From positions 22,458 to 86,457 of the forward strand of contig JAJRSF010000011.1 in the NCBI GenBank assembly GCA_024278935.1: DNA of 64,000 nt, in the 5' to 3' direction. This document shows positions 40,322 to 49,878 of this stretch, one piece after another (position 1 is the stretch's first letter; each line of letters starts with the position of its first letter). The notes beneath the pieces are model-generated. The model saw nothing but the letters and a program-made list of their open reading frames with translations. It ran no database searches and was not told where the DNA came from. Source of the stretch: Candidatus Zixiibacteriota bacterium. Its GTDB lineage: Bacteria > Zixibacteria > MSB-5A5 > GN15 > FEB-12. The translations under genes were made by a program, and so were the position numbers.

Positions 40322-41731
40322 TTATTTTTGAAAATTAAATTCATAGTTCCGCAGATTAAGAACTATGAAAAACAGAAACAGATAACTCATCTGCCCCCAC
40401 ATCCATCCCGCCTCAATAAACGATGTCACTAAAATCAAGAGTGATATCGTACACAAAGAAATATCAATTTCAGATAAGTAAGTTTTTTTCTTCAGGTACA
40501 CTTTCTAACTGTAACGAAACTGATTCAGTATCAAAGCAAAAACAGCCGTTGTACCGACTACGCCTGTCTCGGCAAGGTAATGGAAAAACATATTGTGTGC
40601 CGAGTAATTTTGTATATATGGGAACATGTAATGCAGATGTATCGAGCTATAAATTGTATTCAAAATTTTATAATGCCCCAGCCCAATTCCTAAAATCGGA
40701 TTGTCAGCAAATGTTGTCAAAGCATTTGTCCACAAAACTATCCGAACTAAAAATGTTTCCGATGGTGCCGAGCTAAGCAACGACCCAAATCGAGTCATCA
40801 CTACGTTGATAAATTCAGGGCTTAAAACAAAGAGCATCGCAACAAACGAAACCGATGCTACCGATATGATTTGGATTCTTCTAACAGCTTTATTATTTCT
40901 CTGCTGACCTCTTTTCAAACTAAAATAAACCGCTATCGCTCCAAAGAATAAGGCAAACATTATAGATAGTCTTGACTGAGTACCTATCAATGCACCGATA
41001 ATTAACAGAAGTGCAATCAGATAGTAAAACATTTTTCTCGATGACGCCCGCATGAAATATACCAGCCCTATCGGAAAAGCAATCATCATAATATCATCAA
41101 GAGTCGAACGAGCAAAGCCAAACAGCCGTTCCATTTTTGCACCACCGATAACTGGAAGCAAAGCGATAAACGCATGCATCACTGCTAGCATAAAATAAAG
41201 ATGAAGTAGTTTTTCAACCGAGGCATATTTTGAAAGTGAGTACAACGATACAAAAGTCAGAAAGAGATAGAGAACATGCAAAATCGGCATAACCGAAAGC
41301 GACGGATTATACCCAAAGAGTGCCACGATAAAAAATGCAATTGAGATAGCGATAAAATTAAATGACAATTTTGGTAAAGCAAACTTGTACTCCCCTTTGA
41401 GAAGCAGGTCAAACCATGCCGTCACTATAACAAGTAATGCGGAAATATCTATAAGCATTACAGAGAATCTGTCCACCAGAAGTGCATTGGTGAACATAAT
41501 AAAAATAAACTGATATAATACGAATTTCGGTTGTGTAATAACCCAAACAGTTGCCAAACCGCCAATCAACGCAACGGCATATATAGTTTTTTCAGCAACG
41601 ACCAAAAAAGCAAATGCCGACAACAGAACAACCACAGCCATTACCATATATGATTTGAATACTTTTTTATTCTCTGTCCAAAAATTGAACAGTGCTATTG
41701 GGTCATTTTTCATAATTTGAAATATATACAA
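40322..41731 (-). pseudogene. O-antigen ligase/polymerase (WaaL/Wzy-type) interrupted by an in-frame TAG
   Basis: The protein has about eleven membrane helices and the periplasmic loop with PILGIGLGHYKILN and the conserved HNMFFHYLAETGVVG that marks the O-antigen ligase family. A TAG at 40505-40507 (codon 409) interrupts it after LILNQFRYS. The same frame continues for 60 codons as KVYLKKKTYLSEI and two more hydrophobic helices including EAGWMWGQMSYLFLF, then ends at TAA 40322-40324. The tail is typical of the family, so the stop appears to cut off the last helices. Both sides are otherwise intact. The stop-truncated product of 408 residues may retain the active loop. Confidence 0.75.
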
Positions 41732-41880
41732 ACTCAGTCATCTTGAAAAGCTCTATATACTTACAAATTTATTATTTTCTGCTAAATACCATACATATAA
41801 GACCCGATAATAATAGTATGCATAAGAATATTATATGCAAAAACTATAAATAATCAAACCAATCAAATAGCGAGGAAACT

Positions 41881-42294
41881 ATGTTGAATCAGAAAAACAT
41901 TTTAATTTTTTGTATGTTGCTTGCCCTTATGGCAGTCGGCTGTTCCAGTAGCAGCAATCCAGCAACAGCACCGCTTGCTAATTTTTCACCAGAAATTATA
42001 AACAATGTTGACGCCTTTTCATTCCAAATTACTAACGGCGAAAACATCTCTACTACTGTTGAATACGCGTGGGAAAACACAGGCACCCAGGCAACGATCA
42101 ACCATTCGACCACAACAACGGCAGGTACAGCAACTATGATTGTCTATGATGCTGATTCCGCACAAGTATATACAAACGGATTAGTAGCATCTGCCAATGA
42201 AGCAAGCTCTGTTGGTACCGCCGGCACTTGGAGAATCAGAGTTACATTCACAGCCTATAGCGGAACATCTAATTTCAGAGTCGATAAATTATAA
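41881..42294 (+). CDS. small lipoprotein of unknown function
   Basis: The 137-residue protein has a lipoprotein signal ending in LMAVGC and a Ser/Asn/Thr-rich beta-type domain without a family I know. A good GAGG site precedes the ATG (AGCGAGGAAACT) and a strong terminator follows, so it is transcribed alone. Confidence 0.8.
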   Translation: MLNQKNILIFCMLLALMAVGCSSSSNPATAPLANFSPEIINNVDAFSFQITNGENISTTVEYAWENTGTQATINHSTTTTAGTATMIVYDADSAQVYTNGLVASANEASSVGTAGTWRIRVTFTAYSGTSNFRVDKL

Positions 42295-42320
42295 GTTGCA
42301 TAGATATTCCAATTTTAACA

Positions 42321-42348
42321 AGCTGTCAGCCTTCTGACAGCTTTTTTT
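42321..42348 (+). terminator. intrinsic terminator of the lipoprotein gene
   Basis: AGCTGTCAG (42321-42329) pairs with CTGACAGCT (42334-42342), followed by a T-run. Confidence 0.9.
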
Positions 42349-42429
42349 ATGTCAACCATCTTCCTCTTGACGATATAGTTATTACCTGCTATCATGTACA
42401 TGTTAAATCTATAATAGTAAGGAGCAAGT

Positions 42430-43443
42430 ATGAGCAAAGTAAAAGCATACGCCACCCCATCTGCGGGTGCACCACTAGAGCCATTTGAATATGAGCTCGG
42501 TGAACTACAAGCAGAAGATGTCGAGATAAAAGTACAATACTGCGGAATCTGTCACTCCGACCTTTCCATGATTAATAACGAATGGGGCATGACTACCTAC
42601 CCTCTGGTACCGGGTCACGAAGTTGCCGGCGAGATTGTCGCACTCGGTGACAAAGTAAGCCATTTAAAAGTCGGACAAAAAATTGGTTTAGGCTGGTACT
42701 CAAAAAGTTGTATGACCTGTGAGTCCTGTATGAACGGCGACCACAATTTATGTGCCAACAACGAATCAACAATAGCAGGGCGTCATGGTGGCTTCGCTGA
42801 CAAAGTCCGCTGTCACTCAAGCTGGGCAATTCCGATTCCCGATAAACTCTCGCTTGAAAAAACAGGACCTCTTTTCTGCGGTGGCATTACAGTCTTTAAC
42901 CCGATTATCCAATGCGACGTTCAACCGACCGACCGAGTTGGCGTAGTTGGCATCGGCGGACTTGGACATATGGCTATTCAGTTTCTAAATAAATGGGGTT
43001 GCCATGTGACTGCTTTTACATCGTCAAACAGTAAAGCAGATGAAGCAAGAAAACTTGGCGCTCACGAAGTTGTAAACTCAAAAGATGATGCAGCTCTTGA
43101 AAAAATCGCCGACTCTTTTGATTTCTTATTGATAACTGTCAATGTACCGCTTAACTGGGATCATTATGTAAATGCTCTCAAAGCAAAAGGACGCTTACAT
43201 TTTGTTGGTGCTGTGTTAGAACCTATCCCTGTTGGAGCCTTTCCACTTATTATGAAACAGCGTTCTATCTCAGGCTCTCCACTAGGTTCTCCTGAAACGA
43301 CAAAAAAAATGCTTGAGTTTTGCGTACAACATAACATTGAAGCACAAACAGAACTGTTCCCGATGTCCAAAGTGAACGATGCTCTCGACCACTTAAAAGC
43401 AGGCAAGGCTCGCTACCGAATCATCCTACAGAACGATTTTTAA
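42430..43443 (+). CDS. zinc-dependent alcohol dehydrogenase (YahK/CAD type)
   Basis: The 337-residue medium-chain dehydrogenase has the catalytic zinc ligands in CGICHSD and GHEVAGEI, the structural zinc cluster CMTCESCMNGDHNLC and the nucleotide-binding GIGGLGHMAIQ. The AGRHGGFADKV stretch places it in the YahK/cinnamyl-alcohol dehydrogenase branch, which usually reduces aldehydes with NADPH. AAGGAG lies six bases before the ATG. It is a single-gene unit. Confidence 0.9.
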   Translation: MSKVKAYATPSAGAPLEPFEYELGELQAEDVEIKVQYCGICHSDLSMINNEWGMTTYPLVPGHEVAGEIVALGDKVSHLKVGQKIGLGWYSKSCMTCESCMNGDHNLCANNESTIAGRHGGFADKVRCHSSWAIPIPDKLSLEKTGPLFCGGITVFNPIIQCDVQPTDRVGVVGIGGLGHMAIQFLNKWGCHVTAFTSSNSKADEARKLGAHEVVNSKDDAALEKIADSFDFLLITVNVPLNWDHYVNALKAKGRLHFVGAVLEPIPVGAFPLIMKQRSISGSPLGSPETTKKMLEFCVQHNIEAQTELFPMSKVNDALDHLKAGKARYRIILQNDF

Positions 43444-43488
43444 ATTCATCGAATTATAATTTTAACAAATAATATCTTCTTTCAAAGA

Positions 43489-43521
43489 AACCTCGATATG
43501 CTTAGCGTAACGAGGTTTTTT
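43489..43521 (+). terminator. intrinsic terminator of the alcohol dehydrogenase gene
   Basis: AACCTCG (43489-43495) pairs with CGAGGTT (43511-43517), followed by a T-run. Confidence 0.75.
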
Positions 43522-43575
43522 ATAATTTTTTTTGAAAATCCTTGTACTTTTTAAATTTAAATCTATTATAGAAGT

Positions 43576-44325
43576 ATGACTGACTTACAAACAGCCCTTG
43601 CATCGGGTAATCTTATTGTCCTTCTTTGGACCGCAGGAACCCTTGGCTTCCTACATACAATCTTAGGACCGGATCATTACATTCCGTTTATCATGATGTC
43701 CAAAGCACAAAACTGGTCAAAACGAAAAACCGCTTTGATAACTTTTCTCTGTGCCGTTGGACATGTCGTCAGCTCGGTTATCATAGGAATACTCTTAGCA
43801 TGGGTCGGCATGGCAGCAACTGACTGGGCAGGGTCTGAATTTGCTTTTTGGCACGGTATCCGTGGTAATCTTTCGGCTTGGCTTTTAATAGGTGTTGGCT
43901 TTGCATTCATGGTATGGGGAATCAAAAATGCACTCCGAGGAAAAACCCATAGCCATGTGCACATACATGACGACTCTGTAAAACATTCCCACGAACATGA
44001 CCACAAATCTGAACATATGCATGTCCATAAAAGTTCTGTTTCAACAATCACCCCTTGGATTTTATTCACAATTTTTATCTTCGGTCCATGCGAATCACTT
44101 ATCCCTCTTATGCTCTCTGCTTGGTCGATTTCCGGTTATACCGGCATCACTCTTGTATCACTCATATTTGGAGTTACAACAGTAATTACAATTATGGCAA
44201 CAGTTTCAGTTCTGATGATGGGTATCAATAAAATCCCTCTCGGCAATCTAAACCGATGGTCAACAGCCCTCGCCGGCTTTTCATTAATTGCTTGTGGTTC
44301 CGCTATTCAATTTTTAGGTCTATAA
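43576..44325 (+). CDS. UreH/RcnA-like metal (Ni/Co) transporter with His-rich loop
   Basis: The 249-residue membrane protein has about six helices. LGFLHTILGPDHYIPFIMMSKAQ in helix 2 recalls the metal-binding motif of the NiCoT/UreH group. A cytoplasmic loop at about 130-155 holds many histidines (HSHVHIHDD, HSHEHDH, HMHVH). The second half begins with FIFGPCESLIPLML. The family moves nickel or cobalt, with an outward efflux role in RcnA. No urease or hydrogenase gene is nearby, so the substrate is not settled. Confidence 0.8.
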   Translation: MTDLQTALASGNLIVLLWTAGTLGFLHTILGPDHYIPFIMMSKAQNWSKRKTALITFLCAVGHVVSSVIIGILLAWVGMAATDWAGSEFAFWHGIRGNLSAWLLIGVGFAFMVWGIKNALRGKTHSHVHIHDDSVKHSHEHDHKSEHMHVHKSSVSTITPWILFTIFIFGPCESLIPLMLSAWSISGYTGITLVSLIFGVTTVITIMATVSVLMMGINKIPLGNLNRWSTALAGFSLIACGSAIQFLGL

Positions 44326-44392
44326 AAAAACTGACAGACGATTTTTCATCACCTGCCAGTTTAAATTTCATTTGAAAAAATAATCTGTTCAC

Positions 44393-44881
44393 TTACCCAT
44401 TTCGTTGGGGTGAGCTAAACGCTTCTTTCAATTTATCTTCAGGAACCGAAGGACCTTCTGCTTTACAATGCTCATCAAACGATGGAGTCAGCTTTGCAGC
44501 AATCTGTTCGTGATCATATCCTTCAATTTCATGACTAGGGATAAAATGAATTACCTGACCATCTTTTAATAAAGCTATCGACGGTGACGATGGTGCTATG
44601 TCATCAAAAAATGTTCTCGCTTTTGCTGTAGCTTCTTTATCTACACCTGCAAAAACTGTCGCAATATTATCAGGTATCGTTTTATGCTGTAATGCAATCC
44701 CAACACCCGGTCTTGCACCACCTGCGGCACAACCACATACCGAGTTGATTAAAACCATCGATGTTCCCGATTGGTTCATAAATGTCTCTACATCGGATTC
44801 TGTTTTTAACGCTTGTACGCCGATATCAACCAGTTCTTTTTCCATCCAGCCGACCATCTGCGGGTCATATTTGCCCATCAT
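44393..44881 (-). CDS. bacilliredoxin (BrxA/BrxB, YphP family)
   Basis: The 162-residue thioredoxin-like protein has the family motif SVCGCAAGGARPG with the CGC active site and the later APSSPSIALLKDG. Bacilliredoxins remove bacillithiol or similar thiols from proteins. About 18 residues after DEHC are extra to the family. It stands next to the superoxide dismutase gene, pointing to oxidative-stress defence, although the two are on opposite strands. Confidence 0.88.
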   Translation of the reverse strand: MMGKYDPQMVGWMEKELVDIGVQALKTESDVETFMNQSGTSMVLINSVCGCAAGGARPGVGIALQHKTIPDNIATVFAGVDKEATAKARTFFDDIAPSSPSIALLKDGQVIHFIPSHEIEGYDHEQIAAKLTPSFDEHCKAEGPSVPEDKLKEAFSSPQRNG

Positions 44882-45154
44882 ATCAATTAATTCCTTTCAT
44901 ATAAGTTAACGATACTCTCAATCTATAATACAATATACGACAGAATAGTTCCCCATGTATAGAAAATAATAGATTATTTTCCTCTTTTTTACCTATTTTT
45001 GCTTGTCTTTCCTTTTATTTCCTGATATATCTATAATCAGATTACAGATAAGAGGTCAATTTACTCTATTTGTTGCATAATTCGGGAACAATCCTACATA
45101 AGAACCGTTTGAAGTCGTATAGATAGAAACAATAACAATTAAAGGAATTACAAA

Positions 45155-45757
45155 ATGGCATATTCATTACCTGAACTACCATACTCGTACGATGCTCTCG
45201 AGCCGTATATCGATGCAAAGACGATGGAAATCCATCACAGCAAACATCACAACGCATATATCACCAACGTAAATAAAGCTTTAGAAGGTCACGATGCCCT
45301 CGCATCAAAATCAGGCGAAGAACTTATCACCGACCTAAACGCAATCCCGGAATCTATCCGTGGTGCTGTCCAAAATAATGGTGGTGGCTATGTGAACCAT
45401 GCTATGTTTTGGGAAATCATGAAAAAAGATGTCCCTTTTGCTGGCGAAGTTGCCGATGCGATAAAATCTGAACTTGGTGGTTTTGATAAATTTAAAGAAG
45501 ATTTCGCCAAAGCCGGAGCAACTCGTTTTGGTTCAGGTTGGGCATGGCTTGTTGTCAATAATGGCAAACTTGAAATAATGTCGACTGCCAACCAAGACTC
45601 TCCTCTTTCTGTAGGCAAAAAACCTGTCCTCGGTCTTGATGTTTGGGAACATGCTTATTACCTGCATTACCAGAACCGTCGTCCTGATTATATTCAGGCA
45701 TTTTTCAATGTTATCAACTGGGAAAAAGTAAACGAGTTCTACCTCGCAGCAAAATAA
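45155..45757 (+). CDS. sodB: superoxide dismutase, Fe/Mn type
   Basis: The 200-residue enzyme converts superoxide to oxygen and peroxide. Metal ligands are His in [10 protein letters not shown], His in [10 protein letters not shown] and Asp/His in [19 protein letters not shown]; the GSGWAWL stretch is also typical. Length and the DVWEHAYY signature are normal. Metal choice cannot be told safely; the symbol is nominal. The 270-base leader holds no gene. Confidence 0.93.
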   Translation: MAYSLPELPYSYDALEPYIDAKTMEIHHSKHHNAYITNVNKALEGHDALASKSGEELITDLNAIPESIRGAVQNNGGGYVNHAMFWEIMKKDVPFAGEVADAIKSELGGFDKFKEDFAKAGATRFGSGWAWLVVNNGKLEIMSTANQDSPLSVGKKPVLGLDVWEHAYYLHYQNRRPDYIQAFFNVINWEKVNEFYLAAK

Positions 45758-45784
45758 CCGACCCGCAATGCAGGACTTATTGAA

Positions 45785-45808
45785 GTAGGGAACTGGCCTG
45801 CCTGTTCC
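45785..45808 (+). repeat. 24-base exact repeat, copy 1 (GTAGGGAAC... type)
   Basis: It begins GTAGGGAACTGG and ends CCTGTTCC, with GGAAC and GTTCC as short arms. An identical copy is at 49024-49047. Both copies lie downstream of plus-strand genes. Confidence 0.75.
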
Positions 45809-45825
45809 TAGTAAAAATATTGTTG

Positions 45826-45850
45826 GGGCGTTTCGTGAAACGCCCTTTTT
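45826..45850 (+). terminator. intrinsic terminator of sodB
   Basis: GGGCGTTTC (45826-45834) pairs with GAAACGCCC (45837-45845) and is followed by five T. The stem resembles the palindrome at 55813-55832. Confidence 0.8.
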
Positions 45851-45889
45851 AAAAATTACAAAACTCCCCTTATATTTTTTATTAAAATG

Positions 45890-45918
45890 GGGCAGGCGAA
45901 ACGCCTGCCCTATTTTTT
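45890..45918 (+). terminator. second hairpin with T-run (GGGCAGGCG type)
   Basis: GGGCAGGCG (45890-45898) and CGCCTGCCC (45902-45910) enclose AAA and are followed by TATTTTTTT. It lies between convergent genes. Confidence 0.75.
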
Positions 45919-45949
45919 TACATCTATAAACTTTTAGAACTCATTAGAC

Positions 45950-46594
45950 TTAAAAAGTCACTTCCGTTTGTTTATAAATAAGATACGCAATAACATAGGT
46001 TATAACTACTGACCCAACAGCTAAAAATGAACCAAATTTTATGCCTATATACGCAGAAGGTTGAGTCCCGGATAATTTTACCGCTTCTGCTTTTTGAGTG
46101 TTTGGATTATATAAAAAACCTCTGTAACTATATCTGATTGCCTGTAGATGAAGTTCAAAAGAAAGTAAATCAGATAGATTTAATGTAGCAGATCCAATCA
46201 AAGATGGTGCTTTTTGTTTCGTGGTATAGCTACTTTTACTGGCAAAGATAACACCGGGAGCAAGCTCAAGCGAAACATCCTCTGCGAGCCAATCTCTTTG
46301 ACGATACTTAATACCAAACATCGTACCAATATCACCGCTACTCATATATAAAGATACACCGACAGATTTTTTTGATGATACGTTTTTATAAAAACCTAAC
46401 TCTGCAGTTAGTAAATCATATTCCACATACCGCAACGACTTTGAACTTGATATTCTTGATTTATAACTTGTTTCAAAAGCCCACAATGTTTTCTGATCCG
46501 GCATCGGTTTCCCTTGTAACCATTCTGCAAATATCTGACTAGAAAAAACTAGCATCGACACAACAGTTAAAAATAATACTTTGTAAAACTTCAC
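45950..46594 (-). CDS. secreted or outer-membrane protein of unknown function
   Basis: The protein has a signal peptide (KFYKVLFLTVVSMLVFSSQIFA) and alternating beta-strand-like segments (VGVSLYMSSGDIGTMFGIKYRQ, ATLNLSDLLSFELHLQAIRYSY) that suggest a small beta-barrel, then a hydrophobic C-terminal helix (FLAVGSVVITYVIAYLIY). I chose the GTG at 46592-46594 because GGAGG sits eight bases ahead of it and lies inside the apparent ATG start at 46609. I do not recognise the family. Confidence 0.7.
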   Translation of the reverse strand: MKFYKVLFLTVVSMLVFSSQIFAEWLQGKPMPDQKTLWAFETSYKSRISSSKSLRYVEYDLLTAELGFYKNVSSKKSVGVSLYMSSGDIGTMFGIKYRQRDWLAEDVSLELAPGVIFASKSSYTTKQKAPSLIGSATLNLSDLLSFELHLQAIRYSYRGFLYNPNTQKAEAVKLSGTQPSAYIGIKFGSFLAVGSVVITYVIAYLIYKQTEVTF

Positions 46595-46758
46595 CCCTAC
46601 ATCCTCCATTGTTATTTCATCTCTAATATGCCAAATTATAAAAATTTTAGAAACTCTTTTTTATATAGTAAACTTTCACACAAAAGAGAGAGTATTCTTA
46701 AATTTTATCACAACCTGATTGCGTTCATACATTCAATCCATATATTCAACACTAAACT

Positions 46759-48966
46759 ATGAGCAACTTACTAGAAAATCTCAACCCAGCCCAACTTGAG
46801 GCAGTCAAAACAACCGAAGGACCCCTCCTTGTTATCGCAGGAGCAGGCTCGGGCAAAACTCGGGTACTAACTCGTCGCTTAGCCCATATTGTTGTCGAAC
46901 GCAAAGCGGAACCATACCAAATCTTAGCCGTCACATTCACCAACAAAGCAGCCGGCGAAATGAAAGAACGTGTCAGCGAACTGTTAGGTGGCGGAGTAAA
47001 CTCGCTCAACGTCTCGACTTTCCATTCATTTTGTGCCAGATTCCTCCGAAACGAATCACACCTGATTGGCTATGATTCAAACTACACTATATTTGACGCC
47101 AAAGATGCTCAAACTGTTGTAAAAAATTGTATTAAAGAATTAGGCCTTTCAAATACTCAGTTTACTCCAAAAGCTCAAATGCGAAAAATTTCCGAGTGTA
47201 AAAATAAACTGATCTCATCTTATGATTTTGCCAAATCTGCTTCCGGCTACTTTGAAGATGCCACCGCTAAAATTTATTCGCTCTACGAACGACGCTTAAA
47301 AGAATGCGATGCAATGGATTTTGACGACCTTATTTATAATTCTGTACTTCTGCTAAAGAACCATGAAACACTCGGTGCTAAGTATCGCAACCGTTTCAAA
47401 TACCTTATGGTCGACGAATATCAAGATACCAACCATGTGCAGTATTTGCTTATGCAATATTTATTAGGTGCACATAATAATCTCTGCGTAGTTGGTGATG
47501 AAGACCAGTCTATCTATGGATGGCGTGGTGCTGACATTCGCAATATTTTAGATTTTGAAAAAGATTTCCCGGGTGCCAAGATTATTAAACTCGAACAAAA
47601 CTATCGTTCGACAAACGTTATCCTTGATGCTGCCTCGGCTGTCATCGACAACAACGAAGCCCGTAAAGGGAAAAAACTCTGGACTGACCAACAGGGTGGT
47701 GACAAGATTCAACTTCTGCTTGTCGACACTGCCGATGAAGAAGCGGTCGAAGTTGTCAAAACTATTTATAATAAACAAGTAACAACCTCGCTCAAAGATA
47801 CCGCTGTCCTCTACCGAACCAATGCCCAGTCTCGTGCCTTTGAAGAACAACTCCGCCGTCAATCTCTCCCCTACCAAATCGTTGGGGGCGTTTCTTTTTA
47901 CCAACGCAAAGAGATCAAAGATATCATGGCGTATCTCAAACTTATCGTGAACACCAAAGATGATGTCGCGTTTGAACGGACGATTAATTATCCAAAACGT
48001 GGTATCGGTGCCAAAACTGTATCTGACATTGCTCTGATTGCAAGACGTGAAACGATCTCAATGTATGAAGTCATTCAAAAAATTGATGACTACCCCGAGT
48101 TTGGTGCCAGAGCAAAACGGATAAAACCATTTGCCGTACTCATAGAAAAATATCGCACCGAGAAAAAAGCAATGGCGATTGATTTGATGACTCAGGACTT
48201 GGTCGAAGATATTAACCTTATTGAAGAGCTTCGCAACGAAGATAAAATTATTGGTCAGACTAAAATTGAAAATATCGAAGCCTTTATCGAGGGTGTCGCT
48301 GAACATGTTAAAAAGAATGTTGATGCTGCCCTTGAAACCTACCTCGCCGAAATTTCACTTTTCACCGACCTAGATGCTTATAAAGAAATCGACGACAAAG
48401 TAACGCTCATGACTCTCCACGCCGCCAAAGGTTTAGAATACGACACCGTATTTTTAGTCGGACTCGAAGAAGGGCTTTTCCCACTTGGACAAGCAACGAT
48501 GGATCCGATGGCGCTCGAGGAAGAACGCCGATTATTTTACGTTGGTGCACCACGAGCAAAAAAACGATTATTTCTTTCAACCGCTACAACCCGTTATCGG
48601 TTTGGCGAAGTTGAATCGATTCCATCACGGTTTATCAAAGAGGTTCCCTCAGAACTAGTAGAGAAAAAAGACCGTCGGCATAACCGTCGCTACGGAACTG
48701 GTTCACATTCTAATCAACCAGTCCAGCAATCTTTTTTCAATCGCAAGCCGGCGATGGCATCATCACAACCAGAAGGCGTGCATTACGAATTTGAAGAGAA
48801 CGAAATTATGAAAGTCGGTCGTATCGTCGCTCATCCTACTTTCGGTCGTGGACGGATTGTCAAAGTTGATGGCATGGGTGAATCGCTTCGTCTTGAAATT
48901 ATGTTCTCAGGAATCGGACTCAAAAAAATTCTGGCAAAATACGCCAAGCTCAAAATCGTCGGCTAA
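46759..48966 (+). CDS. pcrA: ATP-dependent DNA helicase UvrD/PcrA
   Basis: The 735-residue SF1A helicase unwinds DNA in repair and replication restart. Walker A is AGAGSGKT (27-34), then TFTNKAAGEMKERV (Ia), VDEYQDTN (II), GDEDQSIYGWRGAD (III), EQNYRST (IV), TLHAAKGLEYD (V). Motif VI reads FYVGAPRAKKRL where the family usually has G-x-T-R-A-K, so Thr is Pro here. The C-terminal end has the PcrA-type tudor-like segment VGRIVAHPTFGRGRIVKVDG. Stop at 48964-48966 is directly followed by a run of palindromes. Confidence 0.95.
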   Translation: MSNLLENLNPAQLEAVKTTEGPLLVIAGAGSGKTRVLTRRLAHIVVERKAEPYQILAVTFTNKAAGEMKERVSELLGGGVNSLNVSTFHSFCARFLRNESHLIGYDSNYTIFDAKDAQTVVKNCIKELGLSNTQFTPKAQMRKISECKNKLISSYDFAKSASGYFEDATAKIYSLYERRLKECDAMDFDDLIYNSVLLLKNHETLGAKYRNRFKYLMVDEYQDTNHVQYLLMQYLLGAHNNLCVVGDEDQSIYGWRGADIRNILDFEKDFPGAKIIKLEQNYRSTNVILDAASAVIDNNEARKGKKLWTDQQGGDKIQLLLVDTADEEAVEVVKTIYNKQVTTSLKDTAVLYRTNAQSRAFEEQLRRQSLPYQIVGGVSFYQRKEIKDIMAYLKLIVNTKDDVAFERTINYPKRGIGAKTVSDIALIARRETISMYEVIQKIDDYPEFGARAKRIKPFAVLIEKYRTEKKAMAIDLMTQDLVEDINLIEELRNEDKIIGQTKIENIEAFIEGVAEHVKKNVDAALETYLAEISLFTDLDAYKEIDDKVTLMTLHAAKGLEYDTVFLVGLEEGLFPLGQATMDPMALEEERRLFYVGAPRAKKRLFLSTATTRYRFGEVESIPSRFIKEVPSELVEKKDRRHNRRYGTGSHSNQPVQQSFFNRKPAMASSQPEGVHYEFEENEIMKVGRIVAHPTFGRGRIVKVDGMGESLRLEIMFSGIGLKKILAKYAKLKIVG

Positions 48967-49107
48967 CAGCCTGCAGGCTGTAACACAGCCAATGGCTGAC
49001 AGGCTGAAGCCTGGTTTATTTTTGTAGGGAACTGGCCTGCCTGTTCCGTTATGGCAGAACCACTAAAGGGTTCTTCCCTACTACTGGATTCCCGATCAAG
49101 CCGGGAA
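48966..49107 (+). repeat. stack of six short palindromes
   Basis: In order: ACAGCCTGCAGGCTGT (48966-48981); CAGCC-AAT-GGCTG (48986-48998); CAGGCTGAAGCCTG (49000-49013); the exact 24-base repeat (49024-49047); AGAACC-ACTAAAG-GGTTCT (49056-49074); TTCCCG-ATCAAGC-CGGGAA (49089-49107). They fill the gap between convergent pcrA and rsmE. None has a long T-run. Confidence 0.75.
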
Positions 49108-49120
49108 TGACATTACGGGA

Positions 49121-49861
49121 CTACTTCAACAACTCCACCTGTGACAAGCAAGCAGTCAAGGCGTGTTCGACCCGAAGAGTCCAGTCGCCTAGTTTGAATT
49201 TTTGGAAGCCAAGCGAGGTCATCATGTCAATTTCAAATGGAACCCATCCCCCTTCAGGACCAATCGCAAGAAGCAGCTTCTCTGTTTTATTATTATATAC
49301 TTCTGCTAAGTTCCGAGATGCATCTAATTCAGGCAACAAACACAACGGCTTTTCTTTTCGCTCAGCATAAAACTGGCATTGCCAGTCTTGCATGAATGGT
49401 TTGAACTTGTCATGGATAGAAACATTCGGGAGCATCGTATTCTTGCCTTGTTGTAATCCTTCGATAAGAAAGCGTCGGTAGTTTTCTTCTTCGAGTAAAG
49501 GCGAATGAAAGAATGATTTTTCAACACGGTTACTTCTGATAAAAAAGATATTCCGCACACCCATCATCGCCGATGTAAACAAAACTTTCTTGACCGTTTG
49601 CGGACGAGGCAATGCCACAATTATATCTATTGTTAAATTTTGTATAGGAGATTCTATGAATTGTAAATCAGCGAGAATTATTTTATCATCTGTGATTGCT
49701 TGTACCGATGCTGTCCCCCGCTCGCCATTGAGGATTCCAATTTCAAGACGGTCATTCAGGTCAGGTTTTAAAACTGTCCGTATATGTTCAGCACGATAAT
49801 CCGAAAGATGATACGAGCCATCATCGTTTTTATCAGCCTCAAAGAGAATTATAATATTCAT
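49121..49861 (-). CDS. rsmE: 16S rRNA m3U1498 methyltransferase
   Basis: The 246-residue SPOUT methyltransferase has the N-terminal PUA-like domain (LSDYRAEHIRTVLKPDLNDRLEIG) and the knot domain with IGPEGGWVPFEIDMM and LGDWTLRVEHALTACLSQ, which hold the SAM-binding loops. The frame fits the family length. It lies just downstream of the GlpX-like gene on the same strand, 17 bases away. Confidence 0.93.
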   Translation of the reverse strand: MNIIILFEADKNDDGSYHLSDYRAEHIRTVLKPDLNDRLEIGILNGERGTASVQAITDDKIILADLQFIESPIQNLTIDIIVALPRPQTVKKVLFTSAMMGVRNIFFIRSNRVEKSFFHSPLLEEENYRRFLIEGLQQGKNTMLPNVSIHDKFKPFMQDWQCQFYAERKEKPLCLLPELDASRNLAEVYNNKTEKLLLAIGPEGGWVPFEIDMMTSLGFQKFKLGDWTLRVEHALTACLSQVELLK

Positions 49862-49878
49862 ACTAACTTACAAAACTA

